A stretch of DNA of 64,000 bases, from contig CM048554.1 in the NCBI GenBank assembly GCA_026413225.1, positions 55,077,463 to 55,141,462 on the forward strand. The letters run 5' to 3'. The notes below the pieces were generated by a model. It did no database searches and was not told the DNA's origin. It was given only the letters and a program-made list of their open reading frames with translations. Made by a program: the position numbers and the translations under genes. How positions within the stretch are numbered: position 1 is the first letter of the stretch; every line of letters begins with the position of its first letter. Below are positions 27,927-40,967 of this stretch, in pieces. The DNA is from Otis tarda (lineage: Eukaryota > Chordata > Aves > Otidiformes > Otididae).

Positions 27927-28099
27927 ATCATAGAATCATAGAATGGTTAGGGTTGCAAGGGACCTTCAAAGGTCATCTAGTCCAACCCCCCTGCAAGGAG
28001 CAGGGACATCCCCAACTAGATCAGGTTGCTCAGAGCCTCATCCAGCCTGGCCTTGAACGTTTCCAGGGATGGGGCTTCCACCACCTTTATGGGCAACCT
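27927..28099 (-). mobile_element. CR1 LINE 3' end, minus strand
   Basis: Read on the minus strand it has GGTTGCCCATAAAGGTGGTG, CCATCCCTGGAAACGTTCAA, the signature GTTGGACTAGATGACCTTTG and the tail ATTCTATGATTCTATGAT. It is truncated at GGCAACCT (plus strand, 28092-28099), directly where the repeat AATGTTGAGATAACA begins. It is the only CR1 copy seen in the same orientation as LCLAT1. Confidence 0.93.
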
Positions 28100-28202
28100 A
28101 ATGTTGAGATAACATTAATAAAATATATTATTAAATATATTATATTAATATATTTAATAATAAATTATATATTATTTATAACAAAATAATGTTGAGATAA
28201 CA
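28100..28202. repeat. AT-rich palindrome between 15-bp direct repeats
   Basis: AATGTTGAGATAACA occurs at 28100-28114 and again at 28188-28202. Between them are 73 bases, almost purely A and T. They include a palindrome with 17-bp perfect arms (28126-28142 and 28146-28162) around a 3-base centre. The first direct repeat starts right at the truncated end of the CR1 copy at 27927-28099. Confidence 0.9.
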
Positions 28203-28674
28203 GCTGTAAAAGAGTTACTACTGAATTTTTGAAAATGAAAGCAACATTTCTGGAATTATAACCAGATACTCCCAAATTCCACCTTTCTCGTAGGCAGAAA
28301 CCCACTTCCCCAGGTTCACCCCTCTCAGGGTATTCCAGAGAACATTGCGGATCATAGAACTTGCTTTATTCCTTCGTAGCTTCTTGCGTAACAGAACAAC
28401 ATCAAAGACCTGCTGGTAGAAGCTCTCCATTCTGACATTTTTTTTTTCTTTCCTTCATTTGAAATGAAAAAGCAAGAAATATATTGTTAAAGGTTTGTCA
28501 TTCTAAGCAAAGGAAACAGCAGACTGGCAAAGTACATCTCACTCAAAGGGATACACCACAAGAGGGCTGCATTCAGTCTCACTTTTTGAAATTCCTATTT
28601 CTCAGCATTGAGTTATACAATCTGAAAGTTCAATACTTCTCTTCTGTTTTACTTCGAAAAGGTGCAGCACCTGA

Positions 28675-28709
28675 TGCTGCACAAAAGCTGCTTTTGCTGC
28701 ACAAAAGCT
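28675..28709 (+). repeat. Short tandem duplication with a 20-bp period
   Basis: TGCTGCACAAAAGCT occurs at 28675-28689 and 28695-28709, separated by GCTTT. Confidence 0.85.
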
Positions 28710-31700
28710 ATTTGTGTTGTATGTCAAGACAGAGCATCCAGATAGTGGATCCTGAAATGTTTTCCAAGTGACATGTACCTACTCAGTTGAGTTCTTCTTC
28801 TAGACCAGCTAAGAGGAGGTAATGGACCTCCAGGAAGATGCCAGTGAAATAATTCTGAACAAGACAACTGCTACACTGTCTTGGGGATGCCTCAGAGTAT
28901 TTTGCAGACTGAGTGAGATCACTTTGCTCATATTCCAAACTAGTTGAAACCCATGTTGGCTTCGTCACCACAATCTCTTCGGTTTGGGTGTAGAGCTGTC
29001 CTAGCCTGGCCACGGTGCTTTCAGTCAGCTCAGAGGGAGCGGCAGAGTAAAATCATTCTGCTTGTAAAAAATCACGGGGGATATATCCTTGCTGCATAAA
29101 TTCACAAAGTCTAAGTAAGATTTCTTTTCTCTAACTGTATTAACATGGTTTTAGAATATGATGCTCACCCTAGACAGTTTGCCAAGTAAGACAGAAATTG
29201 GCCACCAAAACTCCCCTACATACATGTAGCTTAGTATATGCAAAATATACCACACCTTACAGGAAAAAACCCAACATGTGATTCATAGGCTCATTATATT
29301 CCATCAGCATTTGGCTGTTTCATTTTAATGAATTCTGTGCTGTCTGCTGCTATCCAAACAAGAAGACGTGAAAAAGAATACGCTGCTGGTTGATTACAAC
29401 ATGTGCCAGAATACAGAAAGGCACAAGAATGAAAGTCAAAAGAATTTATCCCTTCAAGTAGGAGAATAATCCTTTGAAAATGTTCTCTCCTAATGTACAA
29501 TACTGCTGTTATAAATAAAAAATTATGTATATATTTTAAAATTGAGTGCCTGCTTACAGGCGTGTCTCAGTGTGTAATGTCAACTGCACCACAGGTAGCA
29601 TAAATCCTGATGAATCTTCACAGCCTCTCAGTATGGTTTGGAATGTATTATTAACAAGTTTATTAAATATTTGCAATGTTGTGGACATTCAGTGTGCACC
29701 GAGACAGCTGCAGCTTAAATCGTACCTGCTTCAACAACGTTAATATACCAGTGAGATAGTTGTTTCAGACATACAAAACCAAAATACCTGCCTCAAAAAA
29801 ACACCAGTGTAGCAGATAGTATGTGAAGAATGGGAAGGAAAGGAGTCACATAGCTGCTGAGTATATGTTTCATTTAATTCTCTGATCCATGCTACAAGAG
29901 CAGCAAAAGCAAAGGGCTGACAGAGGAAGCCAGGGAGCTCGCAGGTCTTTTGGAAGGAATGCTTTTTTTTGATAAGTGAAGGCAGAAGTAGGACTGGTTA
30001 AACCACAGCAGTGCTGCTGACAGGATCAACCTGGAGAGCACTTAAGCAAAGAATCCTTTTGAGGGATGATTTTTCAAAAGCATGCACGTAGATTTAAAGA
30101 ACACTAATTCTTATAGGATTTTAAATGGGACTTAGGTCCCTAAGGTCTGCCCTCTCTGTGTTTGGCTTTTCAACATCAGTACCCATAGCAACTGCCAAGC
30201 AACGCAAACGTGCCATTACTCACAAATTCCAAAGTCTCTGAAGCACTTTTGAAAATGTCTCTCTTTTTTACCTATTGTGTATGTTATGTTTTTCTCCAAA
30301 CAGATGTCCTTATTGTCTGTGCAACGCTAGAAACCATCAGGATGGGCCGGCTCCTTTCAGAGCAGCACAGCGAAGGACCAGTGATTGGAGCAAGCCAGCC
30401 GAAAGGTTGCTCAGGTTCCTGCTTCTGGAACTGTTTTATCATCACCAAGAGCACTCATTTTTATTGTTATACTGCAAGGTCAACAATGGCTACCAACGCA
30501 AACAATATCACAGTTTTGCATACGCCTAAATATAGATGATACGCATTTCAGAGATAGTTATTTTAAGACACGGGCATTCGCTTTTAACAGTATGAAATGG
30601 GACTGGGGAGGAGACTACCATAGCGAACGCATATTAAACACAGTTCTCCAATTCTTAACTGGTAGTCATTCCACAGAAAAATGAAACTATGGGAAAATAC
30701 ATTCAAACCTCACATCTGTGATCTGTAATATACTTCATTATAATATTTCATTCACAATGTACCATACTTCAAATAATTGTCATGGCACATAGGCAGTAAA
30801 GTGAAATCCTCCCTGTATTTACCAATGTTTTGTGAGAACATCGAGGGCAAAGACTATTTCCTGCCTTCCAGAATGCTGCAGTTCAGGAAAAGGTTGACAA
30901 AATAAGTCCCAAAGACAGAAACATTTCAGGTTACATATAAGGTGATGAATGAGGTAAAGAGTTGAATTTATGCTGAAGTTTATGTTTTGATAAAAATCTA
31001 TTTTCAAAAGCATTCATACTCTACTACAATTTTTCCCAAGCTCCTCTGCCCTCTTATGTTTTTCGTTTTTCAGTATCAGTACCATGGCAACATCCAGGAC
31101 TCATGAATGTGGCACTGCTCTCAACATCTCTGGAGCAGAGCCTTGCAAATGATTGCCAAACTCAGGGATCTGAGTCAGGTCGGAAAAGTATGATGCTGGG
31201 CTAATTTTTGTATACCCTGACAATAATGGCAGGGGATTGGGAGGAGGAGCTGAAGCTACAACAGGAGAAAATAATGAAAGAAGCAAACTATTTAAGGTTT
31301 AATGATGTATAAGCAAATTTTGCAAGTAGAGGAGAGTGAAAGTTTTATTACTATCTTACAGATGTGGGGGCTGTATCTGAACAGCTTGAGGATTCCAACA
31401 TTTCCAGTAACTGAAATGATACTCCTCGGACCTTCTCCCCTGCCAGCAATTACTTATGCAGAGAAGTGATATCAGGAATACACAAAATACATTTGCAGCA
31501 ACTTTAATGCAGCTGGAAATCAAAACAGCTAGCATCTGCAAGAAGTGAAAAACTTGAGGAATCCACCAAATATGACTGAGAATCTCCTCTACAATGGGAC
31601 TCTGATTTAGGATTAGTCTGTTCAGCCTGTAGATACTGCTATTTTTCTAGTGAAACACATCAGGAAATATCATCTCTTAACTGAAACTAAAACAGTACTT

Positions 31701-34700
31701 AGTCCTGGAAAAAAATATGTTTAGGCTCTCCTCTGTTGAAGACTACTTGAAGCAACTATCTGCATTACTAAAAAAGAGAGCTGAGAAAAGGGTATGCTGT
31801 GTAGAGCATCTGGTAAAGCCATGTGAAATAAATAGATATCAATACTATTCCTCTGTTTATAGGAATGAATTTCAACTTCAGCAATAATTAAATATGCTAC
31901 CAGTCCAACCAACATCATCCGCAAAATCATGGATCACTGGCTAACAAGAACGAGCAGTAATGAATAAACTTGAACTTTACCCGAGGCTCACCTACTGTCT
32001 GTCCTGTAGCCATAAGTCTTTAAAAACAACCACAAAGCTCAGTATTCTGACACAAAAACCCAAATCCCCTTGACAATTCTTACAGTATTCAGTATACTTT
32101 ATTAGTGTCAAGTTCATCACAAAGATGTAGTGAACAAGCCCACAAAACAGACCATTTGGTGTTTTGTGCAGGCTCAGGGGAGCACCAAGGCCATGGGAAG
32201 ACCCTGTGCTAAGCTTCCTGTGCCACTGTGAAAGACACTATAGGAAAAAACAAACCAAATAAATATTCCAATCAGATGACTGACCTGTCAAAATGCATAT
32301 CCAAAGAGATGCTGACCAAGTCTAGACCAGCAGATACACCTTGTTACACGCACTCTCAGTCTACTGCCTAGCCAAAGCACATAAACAACTAGAAAAATCT
32401 TTTTAAAAATATCTTGAAGAAGAGATAAACATTAGATCAAAAAAAAAAAAGTAGAAACATCTTTTCAATTCTGAAGAAAATAATTCTAGTTTTTACTGAG
32501 CAATCATTTTTCCTGAACTCATCTGTGGCCAAGCTTCATTTCTACATATGCAATCTGATGAGCTAACGTCGTTCCAGGCCTCCAATTGAAGCAATTAAAA
32601 AAGTCCACATTTGCCAAACATTACCACATTGTTACCAAAGATACTGTGTATTCAGAGTTAAGGGAAAACAGTGGAAACCTCTAATACCACTGTAGGGTAA
32701 CTGCTGGCAAATAATAACTTTTTAATATGGTTACCACAGTGACTATTAATAACCTGCGAGGAGGTAAATGGAAAATGATCCACCACGTGGTAAATCTGCT
32801 TGTCACAAGCCATGACTCACACATAAGAGAGCGTAAGGAGATTATTTCAGTAGCTGGATCTTGACAGGCTCAAGAACCTAAAATCTGAACTATTTCTGAT
32901 GAGTACCATGGATGTGTAGGTGACACAAACAACAACATGTCAAACTGCAAACACTACAAGTGGTAGCGATTCTGACATGGATCCACCATAACCCACCAGT
33001 GAAAGGCTGCGCTTCCTTCTCAAAAGCAATGGAGGATGGAGAGAGGAAAGGATAGGGGCTGAGAGAAGAGAGTCATTTGGAGAAAATCAAATCCTTCCCA
33101 AGATGACTGAAATGATGGCCTGTTTGCTACTGAGGTGGGTGAGTAGTGCAGAATACAGATCCAGTAAGACATGAAAGAAGAGAAAGCAACAGAAACTTCA
33201 ACGTGCACCAAAGGCCAGAAAATATCTAACAGAAAGCTGATGCTCATTCTGAGAAGTACATCAAAGCCAACACATGCAGATGTTTGTAAGATATGGTAAT
33301 CATCAACGGTTAACATGATTCTGGAAAAAGTCAAACTGCCCTTTCCCGTGTTCCAGATTACAGAGACAACTGTCAGCATTTGCAATAAAGCACAACAGCC
33401 TGCACCCAATTTTCTGCATTGCTGAATTTCACAGACATGCTTAGCGATAAAAGTGTGCTTTTGAACAAGGTCTTTGTTTTTTTTAATTAACTAATTCATT
33501 ATGAATTTTCTACCAACACACAAAAAGCCATAAAAGGTAGGCAAGCTCCCATTTACATACTGATATTTCTATATCAAAGGCTATGCTATTTAATGCACAG
33601 GATCCAATTCTCATAAAAGCACAAGTTCAATTATAATGGCAACCAGTGAAGCTCTAATACTGCATTTTCAGCTAAAAAATTGCTCAAAGCTCTTTCACAA
33701 TAGCTCTGTAATTTCTGAGTATCAGTCTACTTAGTAACATGACTCTGGGAGGCACACATGCACAGAGGGGAGAAAAAAAAATCAAGAAGAAAGAATTTCT
33801 TTGCATTAAGGAACAATAGTTTAGAGTTGCTGCTTAATCTCTCCAAATCCAATGGACGTACAGGTGAAATTAGCTGATTGAGGACCTGAAGTTAATGCTT
33901 ACGTGACCACCTGTATTTTCCTGTTTCCAAAACAGACTGGTTTTGGTTTACACATGCACTGAGCAACCAGCACAAACAGGCGAGAGCTGTTCTGAGAGAT
34001 GGCAGTGCCGGTCAGTGTGCAAGCTCTGGCCTTGCCAAAACCCACAGGAATTTTGGCAGTGGCCCTACATATCATTCTGGGAGTCAGAAATCTGTTCAGT
34101 CACAAAGGAGGCAGCTAGCTTTTATGAAAACAACAGAGCTAAACCTTATTGTCGTTTGATGTGAGACTTTTCAGCATCCTGTACTTCTGACACACAGAAG
34201 ACAAAGTAGGCACGAACCTGAAAACTGCTGAAGTCCTGCTTATGCAGTTCACTTTGAGCACATAAAGTAATTTAGCAGATACTTCTGTGGTTAAGACCTG
34301 CACACCTCAACTAATATTTATGTGAAGAGGAAACAAACTTTGTGTATCAGAGTAGAAAGCAGTATATTTAATACATTCATCCATCCATTCATACACCCCA
34401 TCCACCATAGCCTGAGCATTTCAGTCAATGAACAAAGCTATTAGAGACCTGAATTTTACACCTGCATCAAATTTTCCCTTAAAAAACAAAATATAACATA
34501 CTTAGAAATGTTATTTGGCATTACTTTGTTTTACATTTCATACAACAAATTATATCTGTCTTCTAAGCTGTAGGTACTCTGGATGTAACTATGCAGAGAG
34601 TAGAAACTTCATCCATACCAGAAGACAAGCCTTTGGCAGTATCATGGTAGCACTCCCCATTGACATTTCATCCACTCATAAAAGCAGCCTCCTACTTCTC

Positions 34701-35256
34701 TCTCTTTCAGAGTCAGAATAAGAAAATAGCTCTGGGAGCTAATATACTGTGGCTACGTGAAGTTGGAGGGTCTCATTAATGAATTACTCAATTGAGAGTC
34801 TCAACTTTAAACATCATTTACACAAATACGTCAAATTTGAGCATCTCAGCTCATGTGACAAATGCAGGGCTCAAGACAGAATCAGCTCCTAAAGCCAGTC
34901 CCTAAGCTATTTAGTGCTTTATACAGCAGCTTTTTATATGGTCTGCGCACAGCAAGGACACCCGGATGCCACTTACGAGGACCTGCTGCGTAACTACTTG
35001 GTTACTTCACACCCCAGCAAAGGTGAACCAAACAATATGGGCCAGCTTTCAAGAAGTGCTAAGCATCATCTAGATACACATTAATCTGCAAACTGCCTCC
35101 CTAGATTATTAGTTCAAAATTGCCATATAAGCACACTGTACCATAACCTAAACAAATAGCATTAAAAGTTAAGTACATAAATACACATACATGGATACTA
35201 TAGCTCCCAGAAAAGTATACAGTTGAAAAGTGTCACAGAATAAAAATACTTACACA

Positions 35257-35272
35257 GATATATATATATATC
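35257..35272. repeat. (TA)n microsatellite
   Basis: Alternating A and T from 35258 to 35271 bounded by G and C. The whole 16-bp unit is self-complementary. Confidence 0.9.
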
Positions 35273-36401
35273 TCCAGGACTGAACATTGCCATAGCAATG
35301 AAACAGACTGGGATACTTGCATGCAATTACCAAAATACTGTACAACTGTAAAACTCAGGTATAAACAGGAGAAGATACAGACTGATTTCTGATTGTGTAT
35401 ATATAAATATTTATTCTGGGGAAAAATGATCAATTTTGAATCAATCATGGAAACAGGATGAGAATCCCTGTTTCTTTTCATCAGTAAGGCTATGCAATGA
35501 AAGCAAGAGTGTTAAATGTGTATCTTTTTTATTTTAGGATGCTGTGGTTGGCAGCTGTTATCTGTAATATTTTTTCAGTTGGCTAATTATGAACCAGAAA
35601 TAAATTTCAAGCTGAAATACTACAATAAGGCAAATAATTCTGACTTTTCATCATACTGTAAAACGCAAACCCCATAATAGGAACATCTAGTCCAATGTAT
35701 TCACTAATATCAAAGACTGTTGATGGATATAGAGGAAGTGTGAAAAAGAGGTCAGTTAAAATTTTATGTTGGTAGAAAAGATTGCCTGCAAAAGTATGAA
35801 TAATCCTCTAATGATGCTTTAAACCTCAGCTTTGTCTTAACACTTACTGTTTATTTAGTCCTGAGAAAATACTTAAAAGCCATGAAGCCATTTTAAGAAA
35901 ACATTGATAAACAACTATTTTCTCTTGACAGACTATTTGGCTACAATTACAGATATTATGCCAAGAAAATCTATGTAATTCAATGAATCCAGACAATATT
36001 GAATCAAATCAAGTAGTATAATTTTCCATCTCTTCGAAACTGAACATTCAAGCCATCTGAACTTTCAGTGTCATTTGGTACAGAAAGTTCAGAAAAAACT
36101 TTACAAAATACAACCAGGCCTGAAAAGCCATACTTAATTTCTGAGTAACCTCCTGACCATTCATAGAAGAATCTCACAAACTAGATCTCAAATAGCATTA
36201 TATAAACTAGAAATGTTTTTAATTAACTTTCTTAAAGGAATACTTACATAAAAACCTTATTTAAATGCCTGCACATTTCTGTCATTTTCCAAGTTCCACA
36301 TTTTGTAAAAGAAGATGATTTGCCTTAACCCAAGTTCTGCCAAATAGCTCCATACATGACATCTACTCGAAGTTTTCAAGCTTTAAAAAAGGATTAAATA
36401 T

Positions 36402-36568
36402 TTCCAGTACCTAAAGGGGGCTAATAGGAAAGATGGGGAGAAACTCTTTAGCAGGGCCTGTTGCAGTAGGCCAAAGGGTAATGGTTTTAAAATAGAGGGA
36501 GGTAGATTCAGATTAGACATTAGGAATAATTTTTTTTACAAGGGTGGTAGAAGCCCAGTTAAAACAAG
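36402..36568 (+). mobile_element. CR1 LINE internal fragment lacking its 3' end
   Basis: GTACCTAAAGGGGGCTAATA, then CTCTTTAGCAGGGCCTGTTG and GGAGGTAGATTCAGATTAGA parallel the neighbouring copy at about 36690-36832. This copy is more diverged and stops around the position that would read CACTGGAACAGG in a typical CR1. It abuts the next CR1 piece directly. The edges are approximate. Confidence 0.8.
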
Positions 36569-36571
36569 AGA

Positions 36572-37015
36572 AGGGCCACAAAGACGATCAGAGGGCTGGA
36601 GCACCTCTCCTATGAGGACAGGCTGAGAGAGTCGGGGCTGTTCAACCTGGAGAAGAGGAGGCTCCGGGAACACCTTACAGTGGCCTTCCAGTACCTAAAG
36701 GGAGCTTATAAAAAAGATGACAAAAAGCTCTTTAGCAAGGCCTGTTGTGATAGAACAAGGGGTAATGGTTTCAAAACAGAGGGAGGTAGATTCAGACCAG
36801 ACATCAGGAAAAAATTTTTTACAGTGAGGGTGGTGGAACACTGGAACAGGTTGCCCAGAGAGGTGGTGGAGGCCCCATCCCTGGAAACATTCAAGGCCAG
36901 GCTGAATGGGGCTCTGAGCAACCTGATCTAGTTGGGGATGTCCCTGCTCCTTGCAGAGGGGTTGGACTAGATGACCTTTGAAGGTCCCTTCCAACCCAAA
37001 CTATTCTACAATTTC
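36572..37015 (+). mobile_element. CR1 LINE 3'-end fragment
   Basis: It starts near GACGATCAGAGGGCTGGAGC and runs through ACCTGGAGAAGAGGAGGCTC to the CR1 3' signature GGTTGGACTAGATGACCTTT. It ends in a degraded tail near 37015. An open frame (36680-36931) reads [15 protein letters not shown] and VVEHWNRLPREVVEAPSLE, the C-terminus of the CR1 reverse-transcriptase protein. It is 5'-truncated and in plus orientation, antisense to LCLAT1. Confidence 0.92.
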
Positions 37016-38319
37016 ATGTTCTGACTCAGTCTTTCCAAAAAAGTGCTCACCTTTGTTCCCCAAAGAAATACAGCATAAAGCTCTAGTAATTTTTCACCAC
37101 GTGGTGACTGAAACCAGGATTCATAGAAGATTAAACAAGATATATAATATGCTTTACTAAGTGTACAGAATTAGAAAGAAGTAAATCAACTATTTTATTC
37201 CCCTTTGCTTGCTTTTAATAGCCATCTAAACATATGTGATAATGTTCTCAATAAAGTATGTGACATTCCAGTGGTCAGTTTGGCCAACAAAGGTTTGGTT
37301 TTCCACAGGGTAACTCCTCTGGCTGCCATGATAAGTCAAAGCAATCAAATCTGCTTCAGCACTGAAAAAACTTGTAATTAACTGAGTTCATACACTTTCT
37401 TTAAGTATTTTGATAGACTAGGACCAGAGTGTTCACAGAAGCAAACTTTAAAGCATGCCAGGAGAAAAGGATAGTACTATTTTGAGTAACACACATCAGT
37501 AGAAATCAATGAAGAATCTCACAAATCTGCTTTATGTGTTGCGGAGACTGTTGCAATTGACTAGAAATTCAATAATCATTCCCAAGCAGGACGATCATCT
37601 TGCAGGGGTAAAAAATGCATATATTTTGTTAATCTATATTTAGCCTAAGTGTATTTAATACTTATCCATCTTTATTAGTCCTTACTGAAATTTTTGTTTC
37701 TCTTACTCACTTCAACAATCTTCAGGTAATGCTTTATGCTGCATATCAGGTAGCAAGCTGACCTTATCCAGCTACCATGCAGTCTTTTCCCCTTTGTGTT
37801 CTCATGTCTATGCTGTATTTTCTCTTACCATGCACAAACAACGACATTCTATTAAACCATCCTACTTAAAATTATTATTGAGCCAAAGGAACACACTTCT
37901 CCGAAAATCAATGCTGAATCAAATTTATGTCTTTCTCTTGCTTAAAAAATAGCAAGAATTGCAGTCCTTGTTCTCCTGAGTATATTAGTAATTATAAATC
38001 TAAAGAATGTTCATCGTCTGTGTTTACTCTTGGGTGATTCTAAGGTTTATATGAATGAGAAAACAGTAATGTGATCATTTACAAGTAAAATAATATTTTC
38101 TCTGTCCTGGCACCTAAGCATAATGTAACGAAAACACAGTCAGCTTTTACCTGGGTTTCTGTTTAGAAAAGTCAGTTGAGGGGGTAACAGCTATCACTCA
38201 TGAAGAGCTAAAATGTGAGAAAAAGGTAAGAGATTCAAAAGCCAAGGAGATGTACTGCCTAAACAATTTTCATTGCCTTTTTTTGGTGGAGGTTATATAA
38301 GCGGTTTTTGTTTTGGTGG

Positions 38320-38333
38320 TTTTTTTTTTTTTT
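38320..38333 (+). repeat. Poly(T), 14 bases, in a T/G-rich stretch
   Basis: The run follows GCGGTTTTTGTTTTGGTGG. The stretch from about 38302 is nearly T and G only. Confidence 0.9.
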
Positions 38334-40703
38334 GGCTTCTATAATCTCATCAGTGACTTAGAAACCATTATAGCAGCATCTATGGGCAAAAGAGATCAAA
38401 TAGTTGAAATAATGACAATGTAAGAGTGAGAAGGCAGCTAGAGGAATCTGAGTGTTGGTCATCACTGGCAAAAACCCATTCACACAGTTCAGAAACTTTT
38501 GCCACCTATGGAAAGCAAAGCTCAGATTATGCTATCAGGGTGCAGATAGAGCTTCCTCGGAGAAGAAACTCTCCTGCATAGATTATAGGAACATTTTACT
38601 GAAGGTTATTTTTTCCTGATTCTTCATTTCCTATTCAGAAGGGTCGCTAATAGTTATTTTTATGTAATAACAGGTAATTCTTTCATGCTACAGCTTGTTG
38701 CGCATATTAATCAGGGTTCTTGCCAAATTAAATTTTTTTTCAACATTTGAAAAGCAGTTAAACTTCTAATGACATTTTCCCTCTCTCTTCATCAACCTAT
38801 TTTTGGAGCAAAATAATGTACTCAGGCCTGAATTAAAGACACTTGAGCCTCAGGAATGGAAAACAGCCACAAGCCAAAATGCATTCACAGGGGAGCTATA
38901 GGGCAGTAAGGTTGTCATCTATGCACAAAAATACTTTCAAAGACGTAAACATGATGTTAAAATCTGCACCACTCCCTCTTGCATGTTAAAGTCACACACA
39001 CACTGCTTTGTGCTTGCAGTTCTGAGTAGGAAAAAAAAAAACAAGTCTATGTTTATTATTACTGCTACTATTGTAGCATCAGGATGGACCAAAACCAGGG
39101 ACTCGGAGTTAACACCAGTGTCTTAACAATCCTGGTTTTCCTTATTACTGCTAGTATCAGAAATTAGAATTGTAAAAAAGGCATTCTAACAGTATAAATA
39201 ATAACTCAGATCAGAGCTGTACAATAACACTAGGTGAAAACTGTGCAATCAGCATCTGAAAATCTACCTGGATATCTACATTTTACAAATTAAAAAAAAC
39301 AGATATATGCAGGCATATAATATAGTAAAGTGTCTTGACTTCAATCAACTACGGTTAGGTTATCTGTAAAAATAAAATATTTCCACAGAAATGGTCTGTA
39401 TTATGCACACTTGCAAACAACTGAAAACCAATTCTTAAATTAGTAAGTAAAAACTTAGTATTTTAAAATGCTAGTTGAACTACCTTCTCACACATAATTG
39501 ACTACATAATATCTTAAAGTCATAATATATATAGCTTATAGTGCCTATCAATGGACTAAGTACTTACTAAATTCAATGCTAAAGGGAAATTAATATTTCA
39601 CACAGTATTTGCCTTCCTTAAATAAAAGTAGAACTTCAAAGCATTTGAAAGACTAGACCAAAAAAAAAAAAATCATCTAGAAACGTTTTTGTTTTTTCCC
39701 CAGCTTTGTACTGCACAAAATCAGTCAGTTAGCCTCAAATATTTTCCTTTTTATAACCTGATAGCCTAATTTGCAGAGATTCCTTATACAGCAAATACAT
39801 GAGAAAAGCATTTTCATAAAATTAGAAAATGACTGTATAATCGCAAAATATCAAAGTGATAGGTGATTTTAGGATATCTGCTTAGTAAAAATCAGGCATA
39901 TGTAAGCCAGCTCTGCTTCTAAAATCCAAGCAAGGATTCCAGCAAGGGAAAAAAAACTACCAGCAAGCCCTTATTGTTTTTAATAATCTCAAGCTTCTTC
40001 CTTTGGCAGTCAGAATAACCAGCATATGTTAAAGATCTATAAATTGCTTTTCCCCGCAGAACTAGTCTATAAATAAGTCACTTCATATCTATCGTACATG
40101 TTTATTTTTTTTTTCAAACATACATTCACACATCCTGCAAACATTCACTCATCTGTATTTGAATCACCACCACATCAGTATCATTTCATGGTTACACCAT
40201 TAACAGCCTCAAATCTCATAGATATGCCCATTCCCAAAAGAACCCACAGATATCCTCAGCTACCAAGCAATCTTTATACTCTGTTCCCCTGAAAATAGGG
40301 AATCGATCTCTACCCCCAGATTAATACAGGGATGGAAGACCATTTCTAGGTAAAGAGCAAGTATCATGTGTCCTCTTACCCACCACTGCCAAGCTGCACA
40401 ACTCCTATTTCACGCACCTTCTCCAAGTCACCATCACCTGATGCTGGCAGCACTGAGCAGCTGACTTGCTACATCTACACACTGCTGTGCATTCCTCTTG
40501 CCCATTTAACACAGCAACTTCTGTCTCAGCTCTCAGACTTAAAACTAGGAGCTTTTCAGAGAGGGCAGTGTTATATATGTCTGTTTGCTTGGTGTCAGCC
40601 ACCCAGGTGGAGTTAAGGAGTGGTTCAGACAATAAGGCCGAACTTCCTTGGGAGCTTTTCCACTATTTTTCTGAGGTAGACTGGCAAACAAGCTACAATA
40701 TTT

Positions 40704-40721
40704 AAAAAAAAAAAAAAAAAA
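40704..40721 (+). repeat. Poly(A), 18 bases
   Basis: On the LCLAT1 sense strand this is a T18 run about 250 bp downstream of the donor of the 40968-41084 exon. Confidence 0.95.
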
Positions 40722-40967
40722 GTTAAAATGTTGTTTTCTTCCACTGCATATCTCCTGGTGATATCAGCACCTGTTATCAACTCCCTCAAGTCTCTCCATG
40801 TTACAATCATTTTAAGAAGGGTTGCAAGCAAGGGGTGTTTGTGCGATCAAGATACAGAAAGTTTTTATGAAGTTACTTCAAGCAGTTTTGCGAACATCAG
40901 CTTCTACAGCTTGAGTGAGATTTGTTATCTTAAAGGAAAAAAAAAAATAAATACAGAGCAGGATTAC

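Larger units (their letters stand above)
28203..36401. other. Non-coding sequence, presumed LCLAT1 intron
   Basis: I see no supportable gene. The open frames present (for example the minus-strand frame at 33020-33409) have no recognisable homology and lengths expected by chance. A 20-bp-period duplication lies at 28675-28709 (TGCTGCACAAAAGCT twice). X-box-like sequences occur at 31078-31091 and 35286-35299, and a (TA)n run at 35257-35272. Assignment to the LCLAT1 intron is inferred from the missing downstream exons. Confidence 0.6.
37016..40967 (-). other. LCLAT1 intron immediately downstream of the 40968-41084 exon
   Basis: This begins at the donor GAAG|gtaatc and runs toward lower coordinates. 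It is AT-rich sequence with homopolymer runs (38320-38333 and 40704-40721). No coding exon or mobile element was recognised. Confidence 0.75.

Noticed and set aside
30210-30684. Overlapping plus-strand open frames of about 100 codons
   Set aside because: Three frames overlap in different phases, none with recognisable homology. This is typical of stop-poor random sequence.
33020-33409. Open frame of 129 codons on the minus strand
   Set aside because: Hydrophobic and low in recognisable motifs, with no match to the missing LCLAT1 C-terminus. Its length is compatible with chance.
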